Assembly: GCF_008704395.1 (NCBI RefSeq)
Contig: NZ_CP023695.1
Span: forward strand, 124,001 to 188,000
Length of the DNA stretch: 64,000 nucleotides
From: Streptomyces alboniger
GTDB lineage: Bacteria > Actinomycetota > Actinomycetes > Streptomycetales > Streptomycetaceae
Direction of reading: 5' to 3'
Numbering within the stretch: position 1 is the stretch's first letter; each line of letters opens with the position of its first letter. Below, piece after piece: positions 42,805 to 51,269 of the stretch. Under the pieces are notes generated by a model that did not search any database, was not told the origin of the DNA, and worked only from the letters and a program-made list of their open reading frames with translations. The translations under genes and the position numbers were made by a program.

Positions 42805-45072
42805 ATGCTCACGCCTCTGCCGCCCGGTGCCGCCCGCCACATCGGCCCCTACCGTCTCCTCGCCAGGATCGGTGCGGGCGGCATGGGTGAGGTGTTCCTC
42901 GCCCGGCGTGACCAGGGGCAGCTCGTCGCCGTCAAAGCCGTCCGGCAGGAACTCGACGTGGATCTGGACGACGCGTTCCGTGTCCGCTTCCGGCGGGAGA
43001 TGGCCGCCGCTCGCGCGGTCACGGGACCGTTCACCGCCGCTCTCCTGGACGGCGACGCGGAGGCCCGACTGCCCTGGCTGGCAACGGAGTACGTGCCGGG
43101 GCCCTCCCTCGCCGACGCGGTCGCGCGCTGCGGTCCACTTCCGGTGAAGTCGGTTCGGGCGCTGGGGGCGGGGTTGGCCCGGGCGCTCGCCGTGGTGCAC
43201 GCGGCGAGGGTCCTGCACCGTGACCTGAAGCCGGGGAACGTGCTGCTCACACCCGAAGGCCCCCGCCTGATCGACTTCGGTATCGCGCGGGCCTTCGAGG
43301 CGACGGCCCTCACGATGACGGGCGTGCTCGTGGGCACACCGGGCTTCATGGCACCGGAGCAGATCGAGGGCTCACACGCGGTCGTCCCCGCATCGGACGT
43401 CTTCTCACTCGGCGCGGTCCTGTGTCACGCCGCCACAGGCCGCGGCCCTTTCGACGACTCGGAGCTGGCCTCGGTCGTCTTCCGCATCTCCCAGGGTGAC
43501 GCGGACCTCTCCGGGGTGCCGGACGAGCTGCGCGGCATCGTCGCCGAGTGCCTGGCCACCGATCCGGACCGCCGCCCCACGCCGACCGAGCTCGCCGAGC
43601 GCCTGGCCGACGGCACCGCGGCCACTCCTTTCCCCTGGCCCTCCGACGCGCTGTCACTGTTCGCCGAGTACCGATCCGCCGCGGCAGCATTCGAGCGGTC
43701 CGAGTTCGAGCGGTCCGGGGCGGGCGAGCCTCCCCCGCCGCAAGCGCCGCCCGCCTTGGGGGCGTTCGGTCCCGCGCCGGTTCTCAAGCGGCGCCGATTG
43801 CCTTGGGTCGCGGCGTCCGCCGCGGCCGCCGTGGTGGTCGCCGTGGCGGGGGTGATGTTGCCGGACGCCCTCAGGGACGATCCGGCGGGCACTCCCGCCG
43901 CGGGCTCACCGCCGGATGCCGGCTCGGCGTCCGGTCGTGTGGTCACCGCCTTGGGCAACCAGGGCCGTTCCGGGGAGTTCGGCGCGTCGGCCGTGCGCGA
44001 AGACGCGCTCCCCGATGGCTGGCGGCCGTGGTCGCGCAAGAAGCCGAAGGGCGTGGACAGCATGGGCAAGGGCTGCGTCATCGTGCGGTCCACGCTCGTG
44101 TGCCGGGACGGGTGGGGCGCCGCGATTGCCCTGGACGCCGCGACCGGCAAGGACCGCTGGAAGGCGCCCGGCTTCTCGGGGAAACCGAGTGGCATCCAGG
44201 AGAACCCTCCCGAGACCGACGGCGAGCGGGTCTTCGTCCCCAGCGAACTGGGGGTGACCGGCCTGGACGTGGCGACGGGCGACGAAGTCTGGCGGCACGA
44301 AGCCCCTGCGCACGCGGGAGTGGTATCCGTGGCGTACGCGCAAGGGGTGGTGTACACGGCCGAGTTCAACAGGCGGGCCGCGCCCGAGCCGCGCACCACC
44401 GTGCTGCGGGCCCGGCGTGCGAGCACCGGCAGGCAACTGTGGAAGACCAGCGTCGACGGCAAACCCCAGGGCGCGCTGCTCGTGCGGAGCGGCCGGCTGT
44501 ACACGGCCCTGGAGGGCGGCGGCGTCCTCTCCCTCTCCACCCTGGCAGGCGACGAGAAGGCCAGGGTGCCGGAGCCCGCGTGCAGCGGCCTCATCGGCTA
44601 CGCGGGCGCGATCCTGTGCTGGTCCGTGGAGCACGAGGGCGTGCGCGTGCTCGACAGCGGCACTCTTGCCTCCCGCCGCACGATCGGGGCCACGAAGGAG
44701 CCCGACATCGCCCCGGTCGTCGGGGAGAAGGGAGTTCTGGTCATCGCGAGCACCGACGAGAGGGCCGAACTCCCGGACCGCCTGACCGCGTACGACTGGA
44801 AGTCCGGCAAGAAGCTATGGGACCTCCCGGCCCGCGGCAATCCCAGCGCCCTCGGCCTCTCCCGCGACCGGCTCCTGTCCGTCGGCTCCTACGAGATCCG
44901 TACCGTTCCCCTCGACGGTGACGCGGAGAACGTCACCCAGCGGACCGTTCCCACGACCGACACGAAGGCGATCGACGGCGTGGCGGACACCTTGACGACG
45001 CCGCTCTACCTGGGCGGTGCGATCTTCGCGGAGTCCATCGAAGGGCGCCTCGTCTCTGGCCGCGCCCTCTGA
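42805..45072 (+). CDS. Membrane Ser/Thr kinase with extracellular PQQ-like propeller (copy 2)
   Basis: A 755-residue paralogue of the preceding kinase. ATG 42805 has TGAGGA upstream. It shows RIGAGGMGEVFLA, VAVKAVRQEL, HRDLKPGNVLL, LIDFGIAR and GTPGFMAPEQIEG in the kinase domain, a membrane helix around residue 340 (LPWVAASAAAAVVVAVAGVM) and a PQQ-like propeller (TGKDRWKAPGFSG, TGDEVWRHEAPA, SGKKLWDLPARG). Kinase halves are much more alike than propellers, suggesting duplication followed by ligand divergence. The two are probably co-transcribed. Confidence 0.9.
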   Translation: MLTPLPPGAARHIGPYRLLARIGAGGMGEVFLARRDQGQLVAVKAVRQELDVDLDDAFRVRFRREMAAARAVTGPFTAALLDGDAEARLPWLATEYVPGPSLADAVARCGPLPVKSVRALGAGLARALAVVHAARVLHRDLKPGNVLLTPEGPRLIDFGIARAFEATALTMTGVLVGTPGFMAPEQIEGSHAVVPASDVFSLGAVLCHAATGRGPFDDSELASVVFRISQGDADLSGVPDELRGIVAECLATDPDRRPTPTELAERLADGTAATPFPWPSDALSLFAEYRSAAAAFERSEFERSGAGEPPPPQAPPALGAFGPAPVLKRRRLPWVAASAAAAVVVAVAGVMLPDALRDDPAGTPAAGSPPDAGSASGRVVTALGNQGRSGEFGASAVREDALPDGWRPWSRKKPKGVDSMGKGCVIVRSTLVCRDGWGAAIALDAATGKDRWKAPGFSGKPSGIQENPPETDGERVFVPSELGVTGLDVATGDEVWRHEAPAHAGVVSVAYAQGVVYTAEFNRRAAPEPRTTVLRARRASTGRQLWKTSVDGKPQGALLVRSGRLYTALEGGGVLSLSTLAGDEKARVPEPACSGLIGYAGAILCWSVEHEGVRVLDSGTLASRRTIGATKEPDIAPVVGEKGVLVIASTDERAELPDRLTAYDWKSGKKLWDLPARGNPSALGLSRDRLLSVGSYEIRTVPLDGDAENVTQRTVPTTDTKAIDGVADTLTTPLYLGGAIFAESIEGRLVSGRAL

Positions 45073-45240
45073 TTCGATCAATAGATGAGCATCCTGACCA
45101 AAAACACCCACGCCAACGACTTTCTCTAGAAAATTTCAGCCAATTACGAACCTCCAGAGAGGTCGCCGACACACATCGGAGCGCTCGGAAGTCCCATCGG
45201 CCACCTCACTGCCACTTAACTATTCGAAGCCAAAGCCGGT

Positions 45241-45292
45241 TCGAATTGAAGGTTCGGCTGGTATTATTTGCTCTTCGATCTAAAAAATCGAG
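45241..45292 (+). promoter_or_regulatory. Candidate ROK-gene promoter and inverted repeat
   Basis: An AT-rich patch unusual for this DNA contains an extended -10-like TGGTATTAT (45260-45268), TTCGAA 16 bp earlier as a weak -35, and downstream the inverted repeat TCGAT-CTAAAAA-ATCGA (45276-45292), which could be an autoregulatory operator. Confidence 0.45.
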
Positions 45293-45318
45293 ATGCGGAT
45301 ACCGGGGCTGGGGGGCCA

Positions 45319-46512
45319 ATGGCGAACGCGGACGATCTCTTTGGCCGGCTGCCTGAGGCCGGCCCCACCCGGGCAGCCAACCGCAGGAAGGTCCTTCTCG
45401 CCGTGGCGATCAAGTCCGGCACCCAGGCCGACATCGCGCACCGCACCCTGCTCTCGCAGGCCACCGTGTCGGCCGCGGTCCGCGAACTCGCGGAGGTCGG
45501 CCTCGTACCCGCCACCAAAGAGCGCGGCAAGGTCTGCCTCTCAGCTGTGAACGACGTCGGCGTGGGCGTGCACCTCGGGTTCAACCACATGACCGTGGTC
45601 GCCCGCAGACTCGACAAGGAATTCGACCAGGTGACCTCGCGGGTCAGCTCGGAAGGCGTCAGCAGGGGCTGGTCCCGGGCTCTGCCCGAGGTCAGGCAGA
45701 TGATCGACGAGGCGATCGAAGGAACACAGCGGCGCCGCTCCGACGTGTTCTCCCTCGGCATCGCCGTACCCCGGATGATCAACCCGCGCACCGGCGGCTT
45801 CACCCCGCCGATCCTCCCGCCCTGGCGGGACGGCGACGACCCGGTGAAAGACCTGGGCACCTGGCTGGGCGTGCGCGCTTTCATCGACAACGACGCCAAC
45901 CTCGGCGCGTTGGCCGAACAGACCTACAGCACACGGGAACACGCCGAAACGGTGGTCTACGTGAAGGCGTCGACGGGTGTCGGCGCCGGCATCATCGTGC
46001 ACAACAGCGTGCTGCGGGGCCACGGCGGCATGGCAGGGGAACTAGGTCACCTCACCGTGGACCCGCACGGCGCGGTCTGCCAGTGCGGTGGACGCGGCTG
46101 CCTGGAGACGGTGATCGGCGCCGACGCGCTGATCGCGCAGGTCCGTACCGCGCGGGCCCGCAACAGCGCGCCCCCACCGGAGACGCTCGAACAGGTCATC
46201 GCAGCCGCCCAGGCACAGGACGCGGTCTGCATGCGGGTGATCCACGACGCCGGCCGGCTCCTGGGGCAGTCACTGGCCCAGCTGTGCAACCTGCTCAACC
46301 CCGACCTCGTCGTCATCGGCGGGCAGCTCGCCCAGAGTCCGCTGCTGCTGGAGGGCTGCAAGGAGTCCTTGCGTCGTTTCGCGCTGCCCGGCGCGGTCGC
46401 CGAGGACTCCAAGTTCGTCCTCGGCCTCAGCGAACTGGACACCCGGGCCGAAGCCCAGGGCGCTTTGATCCTGGGGCTTCGCGGCATGGAGCACCCGGCC
46501 AACAACATGTAG
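45319..46512 (+). CDS. ROK-family regulator (NagC/XylR-type)
   Basis: A 397-residue protein with a winged helix (residues about 20-75: SGTQADIAHRTLLSQATVSA, AVRELAEVGLVPATKERG) and a ROK sugar-kinase-like domain. Visible motifs are SLGIAVPRMINPRTGGF, FIDNDANLGALAEQ, VKASTGVGAGIIV, GELGHLTVDPHG and the zinc site CQCGGRGCLE. The ATP phosphate loop looks altered, as in pure regulators. It lies directly upstream of the lasso-peptide genes in the same direction and may regulate them in response to a sugar or sugar phosphate. Confidence 0.88.
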   Translation: MANADDLFGRLPEAGPTRAANRRKVLLAVAIKSGTQADIAHRTLLSQATVSAAVRELAEVGLVPATKERGKVCLSAVNDVGVGVHLGFNHMTVVARRLDKEFDQVTSRVSSEGVSRGWSRALPEVRQMIDEAIEGTQRRRSDVFSLGIAVPRMINPRTGGFTPPILPPWRDGDDPVKDLGTWLGVRAFIDNDANLGALAEQTYSTREHAETVVYVKASTGVGAGIIVHNSVLRGHGGMAGELGHLTVDPHGAVCQCGGRGCLETVIGADALIAQVRTARARNSAPPPETLEQVIAAAQAQDAVCMRVIHDAGRLLGQSLAQLCNLLNPDLVVIGGQLAQSPLLLEGCKESLRRFALPGAVAEDSKFVLGLSELDTRAEAQGALILGLRGMEHPANNM

Positions 46513-46567
46513 ACACCCGACTGTCGAACTCGTATCTCACCCGCCAAGGCACTTAGGGAGATACTCG

Positions 46568-46663
46568 ATGGCCAACGAGCCGCCCAAGCCCCTCTCTTCT
46601 TCGATACGGCACTGTGGACCCGCTGTCACTGCCGCGCTCGTTCAAATGAGTGAGCGCCGTTGA
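46568..46663 (+). CDS. Possible 31-aa leader or small peptide
   Basis: ATG 46568 is preceded by TTAGGGAGATACTCG, a good ribosome-binding site at normal spacing. The peptide starts MANEPPKPLSSSIRHCGP, has one cysteine and ends MSERR. It lies between the ROK regulator and the lasso precursor. It might be a leader peptide or an accessory peptide of the cluster; nothing proves expression. Confidence 0.35.
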   Translation: MANEPPKPLSSSIRHCGPAVTAALVQMSERR

Positions 46664-46907
46664 TCGAATGAGTCGCCCTCCCGTCAGCGGACCAGTGGGA
46701 GAGAGCGGAAACCCTTCTGCCGCCAGGAAACAAGGGCGGGAACTGCCAGGCCGGAGCACCTGCGATCACGGGCCGATTCGGCACCAGGAGCGGCTGGAGA
46801 ATCGCTACACTTTGGGGCTCCGACGACGCCGGGATGGCCGGCGCACGCGTCCTTCCCGTTCCGATCCTTTTCCGGGGCAGCTGATGCCCCTGACCCGAGG
46901 CGGCCTC

Positions 46908-47111
46908 ATGAACTACGAGCCCATTGCCGTATCCCCGTACGAGGATTTCGGATATCCGCGACAATCGGTGAAGGCCGGGGCCGCGCCGTCCCCCGAGGAA
47001 GCGGCAGCCTACGAACCGCCGATGGTGGTCGACCTGGGGCATGTCCGTGAGGTGGCGCTGGGCAGCTCCCCCAGCGGGTGCGCCGATGCCAATGCCCAGT
47101 ACTACTACTGA
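46908..47111 (+). CDS. Lasso peptide precursor
   Basis: A 67-residue precursor. ATG 46908 follows GAGG; ATG 46884 would add eight residues. The leader carries the B1-recognition pattern YEPPMVVDLG (residues 35-44; family pattern YxxPxLxxxG). The penultimate leader residue, almost always Thr, is Ala here (VAL before the core). The predicted core, residues 52-67, is GSSPSGCADANAQYYY: Gly1 and Asp9 are correctly spaced for a nine-residue macrolactam ring, with tail ANAQYYY giving aromatic plugs. An unpaired Cys7 sits in the ring. If cleavage falls one residue later, Ser1 to Asp8 would form an eight-residue ring. It is directly followed by the cyclase gene. Confidence 0.85.
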   Translation: MNYEPIAVSPYEDFGYPRQSVKAGAAPSPEEAAAYEPPMVVDLGHVREVALGSSPSGCADANAQYYY

Positions 47112-47128
47112 TATTCCGGACATCTCTC

Positions 47129-49039
47129 ATGCCCCGACCCGCGGCCCCCGCCGCAGCCACGGACCCGCGCTGCCCGTCTCCTGTCCTTCCCCCTCCCGAC
47201 GGGCCCACCATCGCGGGACTGCTGTCACCGGCACCTCCCCCGGCGCCGCGTGGAGCCACCCGGCTGTGGCCAGGCGAACCCCTGCTCTGGTCCTGGGGGC
47301 CCTGGCACCCCGGTGAGGTCCGCACCGTACAGTGCGCACACGCCCGGCTGGCCGCCGTCGGCCAGTGCCTCGCCGATGAAGTGACGATGCGTCATGATCT
47401 GCGGCAGGCCGTGCAGGACGGCCACTGGGAACGCCTGACCCGATGGCCCGGCGCCTACCTGCTCATCGTGCTCCAAGACGACGGCCACCTCACCGCATAT
47501 GTCGACCCGGCGGGCCAGTTTCCCCTCTACTACGGGCGCCAGGGCCCCAACACGGTTCTGTCCACCCGGGCGAGGACGGCGGCGGCCCTGTCCGGAACAG
47601 CCGGCCGGCCCGATACGGCCGTGCTCGCCGCGCACATCGTCTGCCCCGCGGTTCCCGAACTCACGGAAGGGCGCACAGCGTACGACGGAATCCGCCGGCT
47701 CGGTGGCGGCCAGGCCCTGAGAGTCGCTCCTTCCGGCGGCTGCACCCATTGGACGTACGAGGACCTCGCCCCCGATCCCGGCACGCGGTTCGAGGACAGC
47801 GCGGCCCAGTTACGCTCGGCCCTCACGCGCGCCGTCACCCTGCGCACCGACAGCGCCCCACGCATCACCTCGGACTTCAGCGGCGGCCTGGACTCCACCT
47901 CCCTGGCCTTCCTGGCCGCCCGCACCACCGGCCGACCGCCCCTGGACGCCTTCGTCTACCACCACCCCGGCGCACCCGCCGGCGATCTCGTCCACGCCCT
48001 GGTCCACGCCGAGCAGGCACCATCGATCCGGCTCACCGTGACCCGTGGCGGTGAGGACTCCCTGCCCTACAGCGACCTGCCCGAGCACGGCTCTGCGGAC
48101 CAGCCCGATCCGGCAGCGGCCATCGGCGCCCGACAACGGCTGCGACTTGACCACATCGCGCGCGGCGGGCCCGGCCTTCACCTGACCGGCGAGGGCGGCG
48201 ACGCACTACTGGCCGCGCCCCCCTCCTACCTCGGTGACATCGCGGCCACCGCCGGACTGCGCAGACTCCTGAGCGACGGGCGCGCGCTGGCCCGCATACG
48301 TCAACTCTCCCCGGCCGACGTCATTCTGCGGGCCAGGCGCCTTGCACGAACTCCCCTGCACCAGGCGATGAGCAAACTCGCATCCGATCTCGACGAGCCC
48401 CTGGACCACCCGCCGCGGTGGGCGGACGCGGTTGCCTGGTGGCCGGCGCCGGGACCGGAGACGGCCTGGCTGACCACCAGAGCACGTCGGCACCTGGCCG
48501 AGCTGGCCGAACTCGCCGAGGAGCGTGCCCGATCGGCCGGCCCCGCATCCCCTTCAGCGCCCGCGACACCGGGCACCCGGGCAGTCCTGTGTGAGCTGCG
48601 CACCTCCGCCGCCGTGCAGGCTCAGTTCACCTCCACAGCCCGCGCGTTCGGCATCTGGCCACACGCTCCCTTCCTGGACAGCGAGATCGTACGAGTCTGC
48701 ACCCGCCTCCCCTTGCCGCACCGGATCGACCCGTTCACCGCCAAGCCGCTGCTGGCGGCCGCCCTGACCGGCCTGGTTCCCGACCCCGTACTGCGGCGCA
48801 GGACCAAGGGCGACTACGCGGCCGAGAACTACCGCGGCGCCCGCCGCTCGGCGACACAGATCAGAGCACGGCTCCTGCGATCCCCGCTGGCCGAACTCGG
48901 AATCATCGAACCCTCGCGGGTGATCGCCTCGGTCGAACGGGCGGTCGCGGGTCTGCCCTCACCCTTCCCAGCGCTCAACCGCCTGCTCGGCGCGGACCTG
49001 TGGCTGACGGCCGGCGACAGCGGGCAGGAGCTGTCATGA
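47129..49039 (+). CDS. Lasso peptide cyclase (asparagine-synthetase-like, C protein)
   Basis: A 636-residue homologue of asparagine synthetase B. The N-terminal region resembles the glutaminase fold (GHWERLTRWPGAYLLIVLQD, YVDPAGQFPLYYGRQG) but lacks an N-terminal catalytic cysteine. The synthetase half has the pyrophosphate loop SDFSGGLDSTSLAFLA, HLTGEGGDALLAAP, and PHAPFLDSEIVRVCTRLPLP near the end. In lasso pathways this enzyme adenylates the Asp/Glu side chain and closes the macrolactam. ATG 47129 lies 18 bp after the precursor stop. Its stop overlaps the next start by 4 bp (ATGA). Confidence 0.9.
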   Translation: MPRPAAPAAATDPRCPSPVLPPPDGPTIAGLLSPAPPPAPRGATRLWPGEPLLWSWGPWHPGEVRTVQCAHARLAAVGQCLADEVTMRHDLRQAVQDGHWERLTRWPGAYLLIVLQDDGHLTAYVDPAGQFPLYYGRQGPNTVLSTRARTAAALSGTAGRPDTAVLAAHIVCPAVPELTEGRTAYDGIRRLGGGQALRVAPSGGCTHWTYEDLAPDPGTRFEDSAAQLRSALTRAVTLRTDSAPRITSDFSGGLDSTSLAFLAARTTGRPPLDAFVYHHPGAPAGDLVHALVHAEQAPSIRLTVTRGGEDSLPYSDLPEHGSADQPDPAAAIGARQRLRLDHIARGGPGLHLTGEGGDALLAAPPSYLGDIAATAGLRRLLSDGRALARIRQLSPADVILRARRLARTPLHQAMSKLASDLDEPLDHPPRWADAVAWWPAPGPETAWLTTRARRHLAELAELAEERARSAGPASPSAPATPGTRAVLCELRTSAAVQAQFTSTARAFGIWPHAPFLDSEIVRVCTRLPLPHRIDPFTAKPLLAAALTGLVPDPVLRRRTKGDYAAENYRGARRSATQIRARLLRSPLAELGIIEPSRVIASVERAVAGLPSPFPALNRLLGADLWLTAGDSGQELS

Positions 49040-49929
49040 CGCGGCTGAGCGTGTCCGCGTACGTTCGCGAGAGCACCTCACCGCACGGTGGCAGCGTGCT
49101 GCTGGACGTGCGGTCCGGCCACTGCTTCGCGATGAACTCCATGGCTCATACCCTCTGGCAGGAATGGCACCGCAGCGGGGACTTCGACTCCGCGGTACTG
49201 GTGTTGGCCGGCCGCTACCCGCACGTGCGGCACGACCGGATCCGCGAGGACGCCCGCCGCCTCGCCGACGACCTGATCAGCCTTGGCCTCCTCGCCGCAC
49301 ACACCCCGAGCCGGACGGCCCCCGCGGCGGGACACCGCACCTACCCGAACCCGGCGGCCGACGCTGCGCCTCCCCCGGCGGAGCGGACACCGGTGACCGC
49401 GGGCCGGCGTCCGGACGGTCACGAATCCGCCTGGCACCCCCCACCGCAGCGCGAGGTTCCGCCCGACACCGAAGTGCCCCTGGCCGCGGCCCAGATGACC
49501 ATGGCCGCCGAACCGGTGCGGGGCGAACGCGACCGCTCCCTTCGCGGCGCCGTGACCGCGCTACTCGGCCTGCTCGCACTCCTCGGCGCTCTGCTGCTGA
49601 TCCGGCTGCCGTTGAGAACCGTCTCCCGTACGGTGAGCTGGACCGCACGCATCTGGTGCCGGCGGGAGGCCACACCGGCGCAGGCCTCAGCCTCCCTCGC
49701 GACGGTGCGCCGGGCAGCCCGGTGGTACCCCGGACGCGCCGCCTGCCTGGAATTGTCCCTGGCCACGCTCGGGGTCCTGGCCCTGACCGGCCGGCGTGTG
49801 GTGTGGTGCGTCGGCACGGCGGACGACCCCTACCGTTTCCACGCGTGGGTGGAGGCACAGGGAGTCGCCATCGCCTCACCTGACGAGTACGGCGACACGG
49901 AATTCCGCCGTGTTCTCTCCGTGAGCTGA
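49036..49929 (+). CDS. Fused lasso B1-B2 protein: leader-binding domain plus leader peptidase
   Basis: A 297-residue protein translationally coupled to the cyclase gene. Residues 1-88 are a PqqD-like recognition element (VLLDVRSGHCFAMNSMAHTL, DARRLADDLISLGLLAA) that binds the leader. A Pro-rich linker (about 90-165) follows, then the B2 region starting with a hydrophobic helix (VTALLGLLALLGALLLIRLP) and the transglutaminase-like peptidase with Cys237 (GRAACLELSLATLG), His269 (YRFHAWVEAQG) and Asp283 (ASPDEYGDTEF). In most actinobacterial clusters B1 and B2 are separate genes, so this fusion is noteworthy. No transporter gene follows. Confidence 0.88.
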   Translation: MTRLSVSAYVRESTSPHGGSVLLDVRSGHCFAMNSMAHTLWQEWHRSGDFDSAVLVLAGRYPHVRHDRIREDARRLADDLISLGLLAAHTPSRTAPAAGHRTYPNPAADAAPPPAERTPVTAGRRPDGHESAWHPPPQREVPPDTEVPLAAAQMTMAAEPVRGERDRSLRGAVTALLGLLALLGALLLIRLPLRTVSRTVSWTARIWCRREATPAQASASLATVRRAARWYPGRAACLELSLATLGVLALTGRRVVWCVGTADDPYRFHAWVEAQGVAIASPDEYGDTEFRRVLSVS

Positions 49930-50129
49930 TGAGTTGGACAGAGTTGATGAGTTGGGCAAACCGGCTGCTGGAACCGGGCCTTCCACGGCTGTCACAGCCT
50001 CTTCCCACCGCCGTGTTCAATTCGCACACGCCCGACGCCTGCCGGGATCCTTACCGGATAGTTTCAAGAACGCCATGGAGAATTCGAGCGGATTCCCCTT
50101 CATCGGCCAGACTTTGTGCGCTAGCCTGA
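49929..50129 (+). CDS. Doubtful small ORF coupled to the lasso B gene
   Basis: Its ATG overlaps the lasso B stop by one base (TGATG), an arrangement that can couple translation. The 66-residue product starts MSWTELMSWANRLLEPG and resembles no family I know. The codon pattern becomes AT-richer and less coding-like after 50000, and the frame ends just before the hairpin at 50139. It may be spurious. Confidence 0.25.
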   Translation: MSWTELMSWANRLLEPGLPRLSQPLPTAVFNSHTPDACRDPYRIVSRTPWRIRADSPSSARLCALA

Positions 50130-50138
50130 CAAAGAGAA

Positions 50139-50170
50139 GGGGCGGTCACCGGTCTCCCGGCAACCGCCCC
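50139..50170. terminator. Hairpin between the lasso cluster and a convergent small gene
   Basis: GGGGCGGT (50139-50146) pairs with ACCGCCCC (50163-50170) around a 16-bp loop. It lies between the plus-strand lasso genes and the minus-strand 52-aa gene, so it can serve both as terminator. Confidence 0.65.
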
Positions 50171-50193
50171 CGTTGGAGGGACCTGCTCACCCC

Positions 50194-50352
50194 TCAGACG
50201 CGCGGCAACAGCGCGTCGACCAGCGTCGTGTCACCGTCTCCGCGAGTCATCACACTCAGGAACACGAGGACCATGACGATGATGACCACTCGCACGTGCT
50301 GCCAGCGCACAGAGACCGAACAGCGGGTGGTCATCGTCATCTTCATACCCAT
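50194..50352 (-). CDS. 52-aa small membrane protein convergent to the lasso cluster
   Basis: The minus strand has a strong GGTGAGGTGAA ribosome-binding site, ATG at 50352 and an uninterrupted frame to TGA at 50194. The peptide begins with a Met-rich basic stretch (MGMKMTMTTRCSVSVRWQHV), has one clear membrane helix (RVVIIVMVLVFLSVM) and ends with the acidic tail RGDGDTTLVDALLPRV. The topology (basic N-terminus inside) is coherent. I know no family. It might be an immunity or export helper for the lasso peptide, as no transporter is present, but this is inference from position only. Confidence 0.5.
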   Translation of the reverse strand: MGMKMTMTTRCSVSVRWQHVRVVIIVMVLVFLSVMTRGDGDTTLVDALLPRV

Positions 50353-51269
50353 GTGACTTCACCTCACCTTCCCCACGCGTCGACACCGGTGCCCGGCAAT
50401 TCGGGAATACGGCAGCGACTCCGCGTAAGGAACAGTGTTCCCGTCAACCTGCCGCAAGACAATGGCCTTTGACGCGCCCCCACGTGCCCCACGAGCCCCA
50501 GTCCGAGGGAATCCCCTCCTCGTCGCACTTCAATTTACCTATCCACAAAGAGTGATGAATGCCGTCGCGACGTGAACCGAAAATTGAGACCGCTCTCCGC
50601 GCCGGGCCCCACCTCAGCGGACACCACAGGGCAGCCGGTCTCGCACTGCCGAACCGCCAGCGAGCCTTCCCGCACCCCCAGCCCCCACCGGGGCACGCCC
50701 TGCACCAGATTCGAAGGCAAACGCAGAGTGAACACCGCTCGCCCTCATCGAATAATGCGGCGCATGCCTCGCAGCGAGGCCGTTACCGCGTACGGGCCAG
50801 CACCCCAAGCACGCTTGAATGTGATGGAAGTCACATGCCCCGTAGGTCTCCAGAGAGACGTCTACGACATTGCGGGGCCGTCCTCGCCGACGGGGAACGC
50901 GCAGGCGGGCCGCGACGTCAGTGAACAGGTCGGTGCGTCGCAGGCCTGGCCTGCCGGGAGCAACGGCTCGATCCGCGCCACCTGCGCGTCAGTTAGCGGC
51001 ATCCGCGGACCAACGGCCGACTGATCCCAAAACTGCCTGTGACGCCGGGGCCTCCTAGGCCCCGGCGTCATACTGCACACCGTGCAGCGCGTTCTCCTTG
51101 AGCCTCTCGTCAGCCTCCCGGTAGCCGCATAAGAGATCATCTCATTTGGCTGGCTTCTGAGGCGTGGTGAGGGTCAGTGAGCGGCTGGTGGCCTTGGGTC
51201 CCTACGCAGCCGTGGTGACCTGCTCTAGATTGGCCATCTCATCGACTCTGGTGACGCTAGGGGGATTGG
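50353..51269. other. 917 bp with a transposase scrap and a strong hairpin
   Basis: On the minus strand, 50946-51002 encode MPLTDAQVARIEPLLPAGQ, the start of an IS5/IS630-like transposase and nothing more. A strong hairpin lies at 51041-51069. The remainder, including the 5' region of the 52-aa gene and of the next kinase, shows no gene I can support. Confidence 0.45.
51041..51069. terminator. Perfect 12-bp-stem hairpin
   Basis: GACGCCGGGGCC and GGCCCCGGCGTC pair perfectly around TCCTA. It has the form of a rho-independent terminator without a T-run. It lies next to the transposase scrap and upstream of the kinase gene, so it insulates that promoter. Confidence 0.7.

Noticed and set aside
50535-50735. 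66-codon minus-strand frame between the lasso cluster and the third kinase
   Set aside because: No ribosome-binding site and no coherent secondary structure.
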